DNA of 64,000 bases from Pseudobacteroides cellulosolvens ATCC 35603 = DSM 2933. Its GTDB lineage: Bacteria > Bacillota > Clostridia > Acetivibrionales > DSM-2933. A program made the translations under genes and the position numbers. The notes beneath the pieces were generated by a model. The model worked only from the letters and a program-made list of their open reading frames with translations. It ran no database searches and had not been told where the DNA came from. The stretch covers positions 1,784,501-1,848,500 of the forward strand of contig NZ_LGTC01000001.1 in assembly GCF_001262605.1 (NCBI RefSeq), in the 5' to 3' direction. Within the stretch, counting starts at the first letter, position 1. Each line of letters starts with the position of its first letter. Shown here piece after piece: positions 28,728 to 38,116 of the stretch.

Positions 28728-31049
28728 TTAAATACTTTTATCAGCCATTCTAATAATATCCGTTGGATTTAAAATGAGAACTACCTGACCATTTCCCAAA
28801 AGTGTGGAACCTGATATGCCGGGAATTGATGCCAGACAATCGCTGAGTGTCTTTACAACAAACTCCTGCTCATTCTTTAATTTATCTACAATAACCGCAA
28901 CCTTTTCCACTCCATTTGATATAACCACGGAATTTACTTCGTCTTCTAAACTACCTTTTCTATTACAATCATTATCAAGCATAAATATCCTGCTTAACCA
29001 TTCAACTCCAACTACTTCACCCCTAAGGTGCGTAAAGTATTTCTTGTTATATTCATGAATATTGCTGATGTTTATCTTTACAGTTTCTACGATATTTTCT
29101 ATTGGAATAATGTAGTTTTCCTTCATAACTTCTACCAAAAGTCCTCTTGAAACAGCAAGAGTAAGAGGAAGTTGAATTATCATTTTTGTGCCTTTATCAA
29201 CTTCACTTTCAATATGTATTAAACCGTTTATTTTTGAAATGTTGCTCTTAACAATATCCATTCCAACTCCGCGTCCAGAAACTTCAGTTACTTTTTTTGC
29301 CGTACTGAAGCCTGGAAGGAATATCAAATTCAACAATTGGCTTCTGCTCATATTTTCCGCTTCTGCACTTTTTATAAATCCCTTATCTATAGCTTTTTGC
29401 TTCAATTCCGTAGAATCAATACCTTTTCCATCATCCTCCACCTCAATGAACACATGTTTATTCCTGTTATATGCCCTTAAGTTTATCGTTCCAATGTCGC
29501 TTTTGCCTTTAATCCTCCTTGTTTCCGTATCCTCTATACCATGGTCAGCAGCATTCCTTATAATATGAACCAAAGGGTCGCTTATTTGCTCAATAATGGT
29601 TTTATCTATCTCAGTATCTTCACCTTCCATTATCAAGTTAATCTTTTTTCCGGTTGATTGAGAAATATCCCTAATTATACGGGGCATCTTCTGAAACACG
29701 TTTCTTACCTCAACCATTCTTACCGACATTATTGTGTTTTGAAGCTCATCGGATATCCTGTTTATCGCAAAACCAATCTCCTTTACTTCCTTCGCCAGTT
29801 CCGGAATGTTATATTCAATATTCAATCTCTTTGATACATGCATAAAGGAGTTTTTGGTAGTAATGAGCTCGGCTATTGTATTCATCATCTTATCAAGCTT
29901 ATCCTGGCCAACCCTTATGCTCTGTAACACTGTGCTTTTTTGTCCTAAATCCTTAGGTTTCACCTCTTCTATATATGTATTTTCACGTACCACGTTATTT
30001 TCCGGACCTTGATCTATATCAAGTGATCTGTTTATTCTTCCAATCAGATCCTGGATGGGTATATCCACATACTGATTGTTGTTTACTGCATCAACACATG
30101 CTTTAAGATAATCTACAACCTCGTAGCCAAGTGATACCATATGCTTATTGAAAACTAATTTCTTATCCCTGAATGCGGCTAATATGTTTTCAAAGGAATG
30201 GGTAACAATTGATACATTTTTAACTACAGGGGAAATAGGGCTTGTACTTTGCAAGGTACTGTTTATAATTCCTGTACCTCCTTTAATGCTGTGTATACAT
30301 CTGAATAAGTCGTTTATTGTGTCATAATCATCTCCTGATTTATCAAGCTTTACAAGTAAATCTCCTTCTATCCTTTCAATATGTTCTGTGGCCTCTACAA
30401 CAAATTGCTCTTTAAACCCCGATGCTAATTTTTTCTTAAACTCTTCTGAATTGAGAATATCAACATCAGGCTGATTATCTCCACTTTCTTCGCTGCTTGT
30501 TTCTCCTCCTTGTTGACCACTTTGTTCTTGTTTATTATTAGTCTCGCTATCTTCTGCCATACTTATATGCTGATTAAAGGATGTATGAGAGCTATCATCA
30601 TCCTTCTTATCTAAAATGTTTTGTATATTATTTATTACGTTCTCCAGCTTATCCTCGTTTGCAAGGATTATCTCAATTTCATTATGCCCATTCATACTGT
30701 CAGTATCTTTTAATTGTTCATTTATTGAATAAATAAAGCTCCCAAGAAGGTCTATGCTTTCCAACAGACAGTCAATTAACTCAGACCTTACGGCAGTCTT
30801 CTTTTTCCTTATGCTGTCTAAAGCAAATTCAATGTGGTGGCTTAGCTTGGTAATACAAACAAAGCTTAGAAATGAAGATAACCCTTTTATGCTGTGAACC
30901 CTTCTGAAAATATCATTAACTAATTCACTGTTTTCATCATTTGACTCAAGTTTTAAGAGCTCTTTTTCCAAACCTTCAATGTATTCTGTCGCCTCTTCAA
31001 TAAAAGATTTTAATAACTCAAGATCATCACCCGCAAAAGTATATCCCAT
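28728..31049 (-). CDS. cheA: CheA-type histidine kinase with two HPt domains
   Basis: Central kinase of the array, 773 residues. Two HPt (P1) domains are present: the first with RRVHSIKGLSSF near residue 50, the second with RCIHSIKGGTGI near residue 245. Each carries the phosphorylatable histidine, and an acidic/serine-rich linker separates them. The P3 dimerisation helices (LDKMMNTIAELITTKNSF), the P4 ATPase (DPLVHIIRNAADHGIED, VEDDGKGID, GRGVGMDIVKSNI) and a C-terminal CheW-like P5 domain follow. Two P1 domains suggest two phosphotransfer routes. The start is ATG 31049 after AAGGGTG. Confidence 0.95.
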   Translation of the reverse strand: MGYTFAGDDLELLKSFIEEATEYIEGLEKELLKLESNDENSELVNDIFRRVHSIKGLSSFLSFVCITKLSHHIEFALDSIRKKKTAVRSELIDCLLESIDLLGSFIYSINEQLKDTDSMNGHNEIEIILANEDKLENVINNIQNILDKKDDDSSHTSFNQHISMAEDSETNNKQEQSGQQGGETSSEESGDNQPDVDILNSEEFKKKLASGFKEQFVVEATEHIERIEGDLLVKLDKSGDDYDTINDLFRCIHSIKGGTGIINSTLQSTSPISPVVKNVSIVTHSFENILAAFRDKKLVFNKHMVSLGYEVVDYLKACVDAVNNNQYVDIPIQDLIGRINRSLDIDQGPENNVVRENTYIEEVKPKDLGQKSTVLQSIRVGQDKLDKMMNTIAELITTKNSFMHVSKRLNIEYNIPELAKEVKEIGFAINRISDELQNTIMSVRMVEVRNVFQKMPRIIRDISQSTGKKINLIMEGEDTEIDKTIIEQISDPLVHIIRNAADHGIEDTETRRIKGKSDIGTINLRAYNRNKHVFIEVEDDGKGIDSTELKQKAIDKGFIKSAEAENMSRSQLLNLIFLPGFSTAKKVTEVSGRGVGMDIVKSNISKINGLIHIESEVDKGTKMIIQLPLTLAVSRGLLVEVMKENYIIPIENIVETVKINISNIHEYNKKYFTHLRGEVVGVEWLSRIFMLDNDCNRKGSLEDEVNSVVISNGVEKVAVIVDKLKNEQEFVVKTLSDCLASIPGISGSTLLGNGQVVLILNPTDIIRMADKSI

Positions 31050-31054
31050 AAATT

Positions 31055-31423
31055 TCACCCTTCATTTTTTAGAAGTAAATTTATTGTAGTAACCAGCTTT
31101 TCAGGTTCGGTAGGCTTTACCATACATGTATTGGCCCCATACCTTAATCCCTTCACCCTGTCTTTCATTTCATCCTCTGTAGATATAACAATTATGGGCA
31201 CAGTTATATCGTTTTCCCTTAATCTTTTTATAAACTCATATCCATCCATTTTGGGCATGTTTATATCGGTAACAATAAGGTCAAAATTTTCGCTCAACAC
31301 CTTTTCCAGTGCGATCATACCGTTTTCAGCAGTAAAAACTTGATATTTGAACATCCCAAGAATAAAACTATGGTAATTTCTAACCATTTCAGAATCATCT
31401 ACTACTAAAATTCTTTTAGCCAT
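31055..31423 (-). CDS. CheY-like response regulator
   Basis: Receiver of 122 residues with VVDDSEMVR (acidic pair), phospho-aspartate in LIVTDINMPKMDGYEF, switch serine in IIVISTED and lysine in CMVKPTEP. It lies directly upstream of cheA with a gap of only five bases, so it is the most likely direct phosphate acceptor of CheA. The start is ATG 31423 after GGAGGGA. No FliM-binding claim can be made, because no flagellar genes are present in the window. Confidence 0.92.
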   Translation of the reverse strand: MAKRILVVDDSEMVRNYHSFILGMFKYQVFTAENGMIALEKVLSENFDLIVTDINMPKMDGYEFIKRLRENDITVPIIVISTEDEMKDRVKGLRYGANTCMVKPTEPEKLVTTINLLLKNEG

Positions 31424-31438
31424 AAGGATTCCCTCCGT

Positions 31439-32266
31439 TTAAGGTTTTGAATATACGATTGTTTTTCCAATCCTCTGTACATTAAAGGCAGAGGAAATTC
31501 TACCTATGGATTCAGAGTGGCCCAAGAAAATATAGCCGCATGAATTTAAGCTGTTATACATGCTTTCTATAACCTTCTTCCTGGAATCATCATCAAAATA
31601 AATGAGGCAGTTTCTGCAGAATATAAAATCACAGCCTGTTATATTCCTCATTTCTTGTGATTCCATGAGGTTTAACTGCTTAAACGCTATAGACTTTCTT
31701 ACATTTAAATTGATTAGATGCTTACCGTTTCTCAATGTAAAGTATTTACCAAGGTATTCCTCAGGAACATCTCTTACTGACCTGCTGTCGTAAATCCCCC
31801 TCTGTGCCATAGATAACACTTCGGTATTTATATCTGTTGCAAGTATCTGTATATCCCATCTATCATACTGTTCCAGCATTTCCATAAGGATAATAGATAA
31901 GGTATACGGTTCTTCTCCTGTTGAACAGGCTGCACTCCATATTTTTAACTTATAATCTTTTTTTGCTTCTTTATATTTAATATATTGTGGCAGTACTTCT
32001 TCAGCAAAGTTTTCCAGTTGAGGAAAGTCCCTAAAAAAATAAGTTTCATTAACTGTGAGGTCATTAATGAGTTGATTAAATTCCGACTGGTCCGATGAGA
32101 ACTTAATTAGTTGATAATATTCCTTGAAACTTTCCATACCCAACTCTTCAATACGCTTTTCAAGCCTTTTCTGAACAAAATATCTTTTTCCCGGCTCATA
32201 ATAAAGCCCGGTCCTTTTATATATTACATCTATAAACTTTCCGTATAAATCATCTAAAAGAATCAT
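31439..32266 (-). CDS. cheR: CheR chemoreceptor methyltransferase
   Basis: SAM-dependent glutamate methyltransferase for MCP adaptation, 275 residues. Visible motifs are NDLTVNETYFFRD (conserved N-terminal contact), the SAM-binding WSAACSTGEEPYTL near residue 110, ATDINTEVL, CDFIFCRNCLIYFD and GYIFLGHSESI. No TPR extension is present. The preferred start is ATG 32266, seven bases after GGGGG; ATG 32272 overlaps the stop of the HEAT-repeat gene. With cheB at 39.9 kb the array has a full methylation cycle. Confidence 0.95.
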   Translation of the reverse strand: MILLDDLYGKFIDVIYKRTGLYYEPGKRYFVQKRLEKRIEELGMESFKEYYQLIKFSSDQSEFNQLINDLTVNETYFFRDFPQLENFAEEVLPQYIKYKEAKKDYKLKIWSAACSTGEEPYTLSIILMEMLEQYDRWDIQILATDINTEVLSMAQRGIYDSRSVRDVPEEYLGKYFTLRNGKHLINLNVRKSIAFKQLNLMESQEMRNITGCDFIFCRNCLIYFDDDSRKKVIESMYNSLNSCGYIFLGHSESIGRISSAFNVQRIGKTIVYSKP

Positions 32267-32268
32267 AT

Positions 32269-34122
32269 TCATACCCCCAGTCTTTCAAGTGCTTCCTTTG
32301 TACTGTCACATACATCGGGGATACCGCAGTCAATATATTTTCTTAGAAAACCGATTGCTCTCTTATCTCCATAGTGTCCTAGGGATCCTATGGCTGCAAG
32401 TTTTAAAAGTGTATCTTCACAATCCAAATATGATACTAACATGTCAAAACTTTCTGCTTCTTGAAATTTATACAACTCTGATATGATCTCATACTTGTTG
32501 TTTTCATTAGTTTCATTTTCTAAAAGTGTTGTCAATAATTCGAAAGAGCAACGATTTATTCTTTTACAAAGAGATTTTATTACATTTCTTCTTACTAGAT
32601 GATCTGAGTCATTGGCAAGTATTTTAATATAGAAAGAATAGGATTCATTATCAAGTAAATCTATTATTTCAACAAGCTTTTTACGGGTACTTCCGGTATC
32701 ACAATCCATTATCTGCTTTATCAAACTCTCTGCCTTTTCATTATCCAATCGCAACATGATTTCCAATGCATCAAGCCCTATAGTTTCTTTGAAGTCTTTT
32801 ACTATTGCTTCAATCTCATCAGTATCCACCTTGTCTTGACTCGATATCAACCTTTTAACAGCCAGTTTTCTTATATTTCTGTTTGGATGCTTCAAACATT
32901 GGATTGATAAGGCGTTGTCAAGCTTCCCATGATTTATCAAGCCTTCAAGTGCTATGGTACTAAGCTCATTTTCTATAGAAGCAGAAAACCTTTTTAAAAG
33001 CTCTTCATTCATATAGCTTTCTATATCGCATATTATGCGAAGTGCTTCACTCGCTACCTTGATTTCATCATTATCGCACAGCTTTTCAATCTCAGGCTTA
33101 AGCCCTTCAATTTTTTTATTTCTGATTATTTTTAGAGCAAAAACCTTTATATCGGTACTATCATCTTCAAGTAAACCTATTATAAATGCTATTGGAATAA
33201 TATTTAGCTGACATACTAGTTCCAAAAGGCTTTCTTCAAAAAATTCCATGTGGTGAAATCTTTTGATTAGAGTACTTACATCGTTGAGATAAAAACTTAG
33301 TTGAATCTTTGAAGCAGCCTTAATTGACTTAATTGTATCCTTTTCATTTTCGTACCTTAGCTTTTCCTTGTATATGCCCTCTATTATTTCTAGTGTTTTT
33401 AAACTTATAGATACCTTTTCATTTGAGTTAATAATGTCGCTTATACACCGTATTAGGGTTTCGTCACTGATTTTATATTCTTTTATATAAGTGTTAATAA
33501 CCTTTTCCAGGTCACTTAATGATCCTATTTTGCCTAAAACTCTCACAAAGGAATTTACCAGAATATTTTTTTCCAGATCATTAAAATTATCTGACTCAAT
33601 CTTTTCCTCTATAATTCCTATAAATCCTTCTTGCCGGAAGTTTCCAAGGGCATTTATTAAAGAATCCAGGACCCAGACGTTCATTTCTGATTTGAATATT
33701 GTTAAAAGTACAGGTAAAGCCTTCTTGTACCTATGTATTCCTAAAACTTCCACAGCTGTTTGAATCACATTGCTATCAGTATCTCTTAAAGCTTCCAAAA
33801 CCAAGCTGCTGCTTTCTTCCGTCGGTATTTGTTTCAGTATGTCCAAAGCAAATTTTCTTATATTTTTATCTTCGTCCTTTAGTACTTCTCCAAGTATATT
33901 TACACTTTCTTGACCTATATTCTGTAATATTTCAATCGCTGCATTCCTTAGATAAGCATCTTCCGACCTCAATAAGGGAATGATCTGGCGTACAGATTGC
34001 TCCGACTTAAAAAAACTTATCTTTTCAATCAACACTTCCTGATTATATCTGTTTTTTTCATTCTTAAGTTTACTTAAGAGTACCGGAAGACTTTTAGTAT
34101 CATTTTGTTTTGAAAGGCTCAT
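32269..34122 (-). CDS. HEAT-repeat scaffold protein
   Basis: 617 residues of helical HEAT/PBS-lyase-type repeats of about 31 residues (for example LLRSEDAYLRNAAIEILQNIG, LKDEDKNIRKFALDILKQI, LRDTDSNVIQTAVEVLGIH), best preserved in the N- and C-terminal thirds. No catalytic residues are visible. HEAT proteins are protein-binding scaffolds. The gene is coupled by a 4-base overlap region to cheR and lies between a receiver and CheR, so it probably assembles components of this array. The start is ATG 34122 after GGGGTGA. Confidence 0.85.
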   Translation of the reverse strand: MSLSKQNDTKSLPVLLSKLKNEKNRYNQEVLIEKISFFKSEQSVRQIIPLLRSEDAYLRNAAIEILQNIGQESVNILGEVLKDEDKNIRKFALDILKQIPTEESSSLVLEALRDTDSNVIQTAVEVLGIHRYKKALPVLLTIFKSEMNVWVLDSLINALGNFRQEGFIGIIEEKIESDNFNDLEKNILVNSFVRVLGKIGSLSDLEKVINTYIKEYKISDETLIRCISDIINSNEKVSISLKTLEIIEGIYKEKLRYENEKDTIKSIKAASKIQLSFYLNDVSTLIKRFHHMEFFEESLLELVCQLNIIPIAFIIGLLEDDSTDIKVFALKIIRNKKIEGLKPEIEKLCDNDEIKVASEALRIICDIESYMNEELLKRFSASIENELSTIALEGLINHGKLDNALSIQCLKHPNRNIRKLAVKRLISSQDKVDTDEIEAIVKDFKETIGLDALEIMLRLDNEKAESLIKQIMDCDTGSTRKKLVEIIDLLDNESYSFYIKILANDSDHLVRRNVIKSLCKRINRCSFELLTTLLENETNENNKYEIISELYKFQEAESFDMLVSYLDCEDTLLKLAAIGSLGHYGDKRAIGFLRKYIDCGIPDVCDSTKEALERLGV

Positions 34123-34162
34123 ATATTCACCCCATCCTTGGTTTTATACCTATTTGTAATGC

Positions 34163-34582
34163 TTAGACATCTTTTACAATTCCCCTGATTGACTCCCTCC
34201 ATCTTTCCAGCTTGTCTATTGACAGGTTAATTATGCTAATTACATACTCAACACTTTTAAATGGCTTTAGAATATAATCATTAGCCCCGCTTTCCAATGA
34301 CTTAATTGTTTTATCCATAGTGGAATAACCTGTCATCATTATGACCTGGGCCAGAGCATCATAGGATTTTATCTCTCTTAAAAGCTCTATTCCATCCATT
34401 TTTGGCATAACTATATCTGTCAAAACAATATGGAATTTGTCGTTCTTAATCCTTTCCAATGCTTCTTGTGAATCTTCAGTTGTTTCAACACGGTATCCCT
34501 CCAGCACAAGATTTTTTTTCAGAGATTCAAGTATGTCACTTTCATCATCCACAATAAGGATCTTGTAGTTTTGTTTATTCAT
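34163..34582 (-). CDS. single-domain response regulator
   Basis: Receiver of 139 residues with ILIVDDESDIL, phospho-aspartate in IVLTDIVMPKMDGIELL, switch threonine in VIMMTGYST and lysine in YILKPFKS. A short helical C-terminal extension follows (INLSIDKLERWRES). A longer frame begins inside the upstream gene at 34684, but GGAGGGAT precedes ATG 34582, which is the real start. It follows the HPt/STAS gene by four bases, so that HPt protein is its likely partner. Confidence 0.9.
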   Translation of the reverse strand: MNKQNYKILIVDDESDILESLKKNLVLEGYRVETTEDSQEALERIKNDKFHIVLTDIVMPKMDGIELLREIKSYDALAQVIMMTGYSTMDKTIKSLESGANDYILKPFKSVEYVISIINLSIDKLERWRESIRGIVKDV

Positions 34583-34586
34583 TTCT

Positions 34587-36017
34587 CTATCCCTCCATTC
34601 TAAAGTGCTTTCTTCTACTGCCCCAGTTAAATCCCAAAATTGCTTCAACTTCTGAGTAATATATTTTAAAAGGTTCAATATCATTTAGTGAATCAAGTAT
34701 ATTGTAAATTCTTTTCCTGTAAATCCCATTATTAATCAGAAAAAAGCCTATATTATCATCCGCAAGCTCTCTATTAATTGTAATAAATGTTTTTATATCT
34801 TCCGGCTCAATCATTTCAATCTCACTGATGTCTATTATAATATTTTTAAAAACATTTTTATCAATGCGGCTGGTCAGTTCATGCAGTAATGATATTTGAG
34901 ATTTTGCATGCAACTTAATTTTTCTAAAAACAATGTTATTTTCTATTAATTCATAGATTTCTCTTATGATATCTATAAAAATTTTTTGCAATAAAGCTAT
35001 GGTATTACGAGATGCATAATTGGGATATTCCAAATAATGTGCCAGAATTTCAATTAAAACAAATATATCCTCTTTATACTTTACTAGTCTTCTTGTATCT
35101 ATGTGAAATCTGAATTCTTCCATAGTACCTTCCAGTACTTTATAAAGCCAGTCTATAGTTTGTGATCTGTTCAACTCGTGAAAATCCATATCCATTGAAA
35201 AATTAAATACCAGATTGGCAATAGCCTTAAAGTTTTTAAAAAATGTATCAAAAAAATCTATATCTTTTGACTTGAATCTAATCTCACTCTCTTCGATATA
35301 GTTGCCGGTAACATTTATAATCTTAATCATCTTTATATCACCAACATCAAGAATCTGTAATAGTTCATCTTCATTCCTGTTTGTCGAAATAATGCTTTGA
35401 TATGTTTTATTGCTATCCTCACTGCTTATGTCAACCATTACCTGATGAGATGGACTAGAATACAAAACAGCTCCCATATCGTTTATTGCATTTAAAAGCA
35501 TGAACCTTCTGACATTTAGCATGGGAGTATCCTTCTCAAATACCAGATATACAAAAAAAGTGTTGCTATATATTTCATGTTCCTTATGAAAGTTCATACT
35601 TATTTCTTTATGCTCAATCTTTTCGTGCTTGTCCTTTATGAGCTTTGATATTTCATCTTCAATTTCCTTTGAAAAATCCGCTATATCTTTGGGTAGATCT
35701 TCAGTTATAGAATCAGATCTTATACAAATAAACTTTCTGGTAGTATCAAAAGCATCAAAACAAAGATTTATGATATACTTATCCAGTTTTAAGCTTCCCT
35801 TTCTTACAAGATCCAGCATGTCCTCAGTTTTATGTGTAAGGCTCGCAATCTCATCAAATCCTACCGATGCAGAAGAGCTTTTTAATGAATGTGCAGATCT
35901 GAAGAGTTGGTTAATATCTTCCTGAGAATATCTTTCTTCAAGCCTTAAAAGTGCCTCTTCCGCATTTTGCAAAAAGTCAAAAGCATCTTCAAAATATATA
36001 TTTATATGCTCATCCAT
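34587..36017 (-). CDS. CheA-like HPt protein without kinase domain, STAS-like C-terminus
   Basis: 476 residues. The N-terminal HPt domain carries the phospho-histidine in LFRSAHSLKSSSASVGF near residue 45. A CheA P2-like segment (TFFVYLVFEKDTPMLNVRRFMLLNAIND, positions about 153-182) may dock a receiver. A helical middle region follows, and the C-terminal quarter resembles a STAS fold (NIIIDISEIEMIEPEDIKTFITI). There is no ATPase or P3 domain. It therefore looks like a phosphotransfer hub that could bridge the chemosensory relay to the STAS proteins of the stressosome genes nearby. The start is ATG 36017 after AAGGAGGG. Confidence 0.75.
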   Translation of the reverse strand: MDEHINIYFEDAFDFLQNAEEALLRLEERYSQEDINQLFRSAHSLKSSSASVGFDEIASLTHKTEDMLDLVRKGSLKLDKYIINLCFDAFDTTRKFICIRSDSITEDLPKDIADFSKEIEDEISKLIKDKHEKIEHKEISMNFHKEHEIYSNTFFVYLVFEKDTPMLNVRRFMLLNAINDMGAVLYSSPSHQVMVDISSEDSNKTYQSIISTNRNEDELLQILDVGDIKMIKIINVTGNYIEESEIRFKSKDIDFFDTFFKNFKAIANLVFNFSMDMDFHELNRSQTIDWLYKVLEGTMEEFRFHIDTRRLVKYKEDIFVLIEILAHYLEYPNYASRNTIALLQKIFIDIIREIYELIENNIVFRKIKLHAKSQISLLHELTSRIDKNVFKNIIIDISEIEMIEPEDIKTFITINRELADDNIGFFLINNGIYRKRIYNILDSLNDIEPFKIYYSEVEAILGFNWGSRRKHFRMEG

Positions 36018-36056
36018 TTTGGGCCCTCCTTTTATTTTATGTCTAGGAAATTCTCA

Positions 36057-37061
36057 CTACAGGTTTTGCTCTATTAAAGGCAGATTAATAATTATTTCTG
36101 TCCCTTCATTTAACTTGCTAAATACATCAATACTGCCCTGATGTTCTTTTATTATCCCATAGACTATTGAAAGGCCTAGCCCAGTACCACCTTCATCCAG
36201 GTAAGTAGTATAAAAAGGATTAAAAATCATTGTTAAGTTTTCTTCCTTAATTCCACATCCATTATCACTTACAATTACAGATACAAAATTATGATGTTTA
36301 AGTAATGTTTTTATTTCAATACATCCATGAGATTCATTTTGCTTTCTTATGGCTATTATTGAGTTAAGTATTAAATTTATAAAAACCTGCTCCAATTGTT
36401 GTTTAGAGCCGTTTATAATATATCTGTCCTTATGGATGCTGTTTATAAATGTAATTTTATGCCTGACAATTTCATTCTTAATCAATTTCAGTGAGTCCTC
36501 AAGACAATCAAACAAATCAACAGAGGAGTATCCCACCTTTTCCTGTCTTGAAAAAAATTTAAGTCCATTTACAATATCCATTATTCTCTCGGTACCCTTG
36601 TACATAGATTTTATGACCTCATCAAAGTCTCCTATTACTATTTTGATTCTTTCATCCCCTTGGACATCAATATGCCCTATTACAATATTCCAATATTTTT
36701 GAAGCAATTCTATATTAGACCGTATATAGGTCGTGGGGTTATTTATTTCATGAGCCACACCAGCTACCAACTGTCCTAGCGATGCCATTTTATCAGCTTG
36801 TATCAGTGCTTTTTCCTGGGTTTTTATTTTATCTAACTGCTCCTTATTGGCTTTTTTTAAGTTTTCAAGAAATCTATTCTTTTCCTCATCACTTCTAAGT
36901 AGACTTTCATTGGATTCTTCAAATTCTTGAACAATTGCAAGGACTCCTGTGTTAGTTTCTAACAACTCTTCAGTGAGCTTATCTATTTCATCCTCCAGCC
37001 TGTGCCTTTCATCCATCATATATTTAAATAAGAGATACCACTTTAAACAATCATTTTTCAT
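36057..37061 (-). CDS. soluble sensor histidine kinase with coiled-coil N-terminus
   Basis: Kinase of 334 residues with no membrane helix. A coiled coil (about residues 20-95) leads to a HisKA domain of the MASLGQLVAGVAHEINNPTT type (near 91-110) and a full HATPase domain (INLILNSIIAIRKQ, DNGCGIK, GGTGLGLSIVYGI). Input must come by protein contact through the coiled coil, which fits a position directly after the RsbT-RsbX gene. The start was set at ATG 37061, six bases after AGGGCG. The upstream frame overlaps the previous gene. Confidence 0.88.
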   Translation of the reverse strand: MKNDCLKWYLLFKYMMDERHRLEDEIDKLTEELLETNTGVLAIVQEFEESNESLLRSDEEKNRFLENLKKANKEQLDKIKTQEKALIQADKMASLGQLVAGVAHEINNPTTYIRSNIELLQKYWNIVIGHIDVQGDERIKIVIGDFDEVIKSMYKGTERIMDIVNGLKFFSRQEKVGYSSVDLFDCLEDSLKLIKNEIVRHKITFINSIHKDRYIINGSKQQLEQVFINLILNSIIAIRKQNESHGCIEIKTLLKHHNFVSVIVSDNGCGIKEENLTMIFNPFYTTYLDEGGTGLGLSIVYGIIKEHQGSIDVFSKLNEGTEIIINLPLIEQNL

Positions 37062-37071
37062 AATCATCGCC

Positions 37072-38106
37072 CTATATAAAAGCAACTAAAACAGTTGCAT
37101 CATCAGTTTCTTTGCCAAAGTCTCTCATAATTGTATTGGACAAAATAGCCGGGTTTTTCAGCAAAATCCCCGGATAGTTCCGTATATCCCATCTTGTAGA
37201 AATCCCATCCGAACACATAACCACTGCGGCACCACTTTTGTAAAATCGTTTATATGTTTTAATACTATTTACTTTACTGCCCAGGATACCATTTGTTGGC
37301 ATCATAATCTCAGTCCTATCTTCACTGACATACCTTATATCTATATTACCTATGGAGGAATACTCAAATTCATTTTTAAACTTATCTATGACCACTATAC
37401 CCATTGCCGCTCCACGTGTCTGTTTTAATGCATCATTAACAGAAAATATTATTTCTGTAAGGTTTTTATGATAATTGTGCTCTATTGTTCTTGCTGCCAA
37501 TGTTGAGGCTTTATGAGCTTCATTTCCATGCCCCAGACCGTCTATAACTGCGATAATTTCTTTATCATTTAAGTGTTTCACATAATATGAGTCTCCATTT
37601 ATATTAAACCCCGGATATGGTCTGCTCATTACACTTACTTTTATATCATTATTATATGGATCCAACTTACAATTTAACCATTTTTTAACTGTAACTACTG
37701 TACCGGCACATATTTCTTCAAAGGGATACCTTAAATATTTACTATCCTTGATATTAGAATATATCTCAAATGAATCCATCAGCCTTTTAACAGCCCCTAA
37801 TCCTGTGCCCATAGTGCCTTTTGTAGAAAATCCATCTCTGATAACCTCATCTACATCAGCTATTCCTGGACCTTTGTCTTCAACAGTTATCTCTATTCCC
37901 ATTCTCCCGCCTTCAGAGATTTCTGTTACTATGACTTTTCCATCAACCGCATTATGCTTTATAATATTGGTACATAATTCTGTAACAACAATAGATATTT
38001 CACCTACTTCACGTTCATTAAATCCTAAACGTGAGCATATTTGTGTAATACTTCGCCTTGCTGTACCTATATCATAATCCCCTCGTATATCCAGTATATC
38101 TATCAA
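37072..38106 (-). CDS. RsbT-like ATPase fused to RsbX/SpoIIE-type phosphatase
   Basis: 344 residues with two modules. The N-terminal GHKL ATPase (about 1-130; VVTELCTNIIKHN, DKGPGIADV, GTMGTGLGAVKRLMDSF) resembles the RsbT/RsbW anti-sigma kinases. The C-terminal PP2C-like phosphatase (about 150-344; NGDSYYVKH, AVIDGLGHGNEAHKAS, VMCSDGIST, DDATVLVAF) resembles RsbX, which dephosphorylates stressosome proteins. In Bacillus subtilis these functions are separate proteins; here kinase-like and phosphatase activities are joined. The start is TTG 38106 close behind AAGGGGGTG. Confidence 0.85.
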   Translation of the reverse strand: MIDILDIRGDYDIGTARRSITQICSRLGFNEREVGEISIVVTELCTNIIKHNAVDGKVIVTEISEGGRMGIEITVEDKGPGIADVDEVIRDGFSTKGTMGTGLGAVKRLMDSFEIYSNIKDSKYLRYPFEEICAGTVVTVKKWLNCKLDPYNNDIKVSVMSRPYPGFNINGDSYYVKHLNDKEIIAVIDGLGHGNEAHKASTLAARTIEHNYHKNLTEIIFSVNDALKQTRGAAMGIVVIDKFKNEFEYSSIGNIDIRYVSEDRTEIMMPTNGILGSKVNSIKTYKRFYKSGAAVVMCSDGISTRWDIRNYPGILLKNPAILSNTIMRDFGKETDDATVLVAFI

Positions 38107-38116
38107 AACCACCCCC

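Noticed and set aside
34583..34684. N-terminal extension of the receiver gene into the HPt/STAS gene
   Set aside because: A good ribosome binding site precedes ATG 34582, and the extension reads the upstream gene in another frame.
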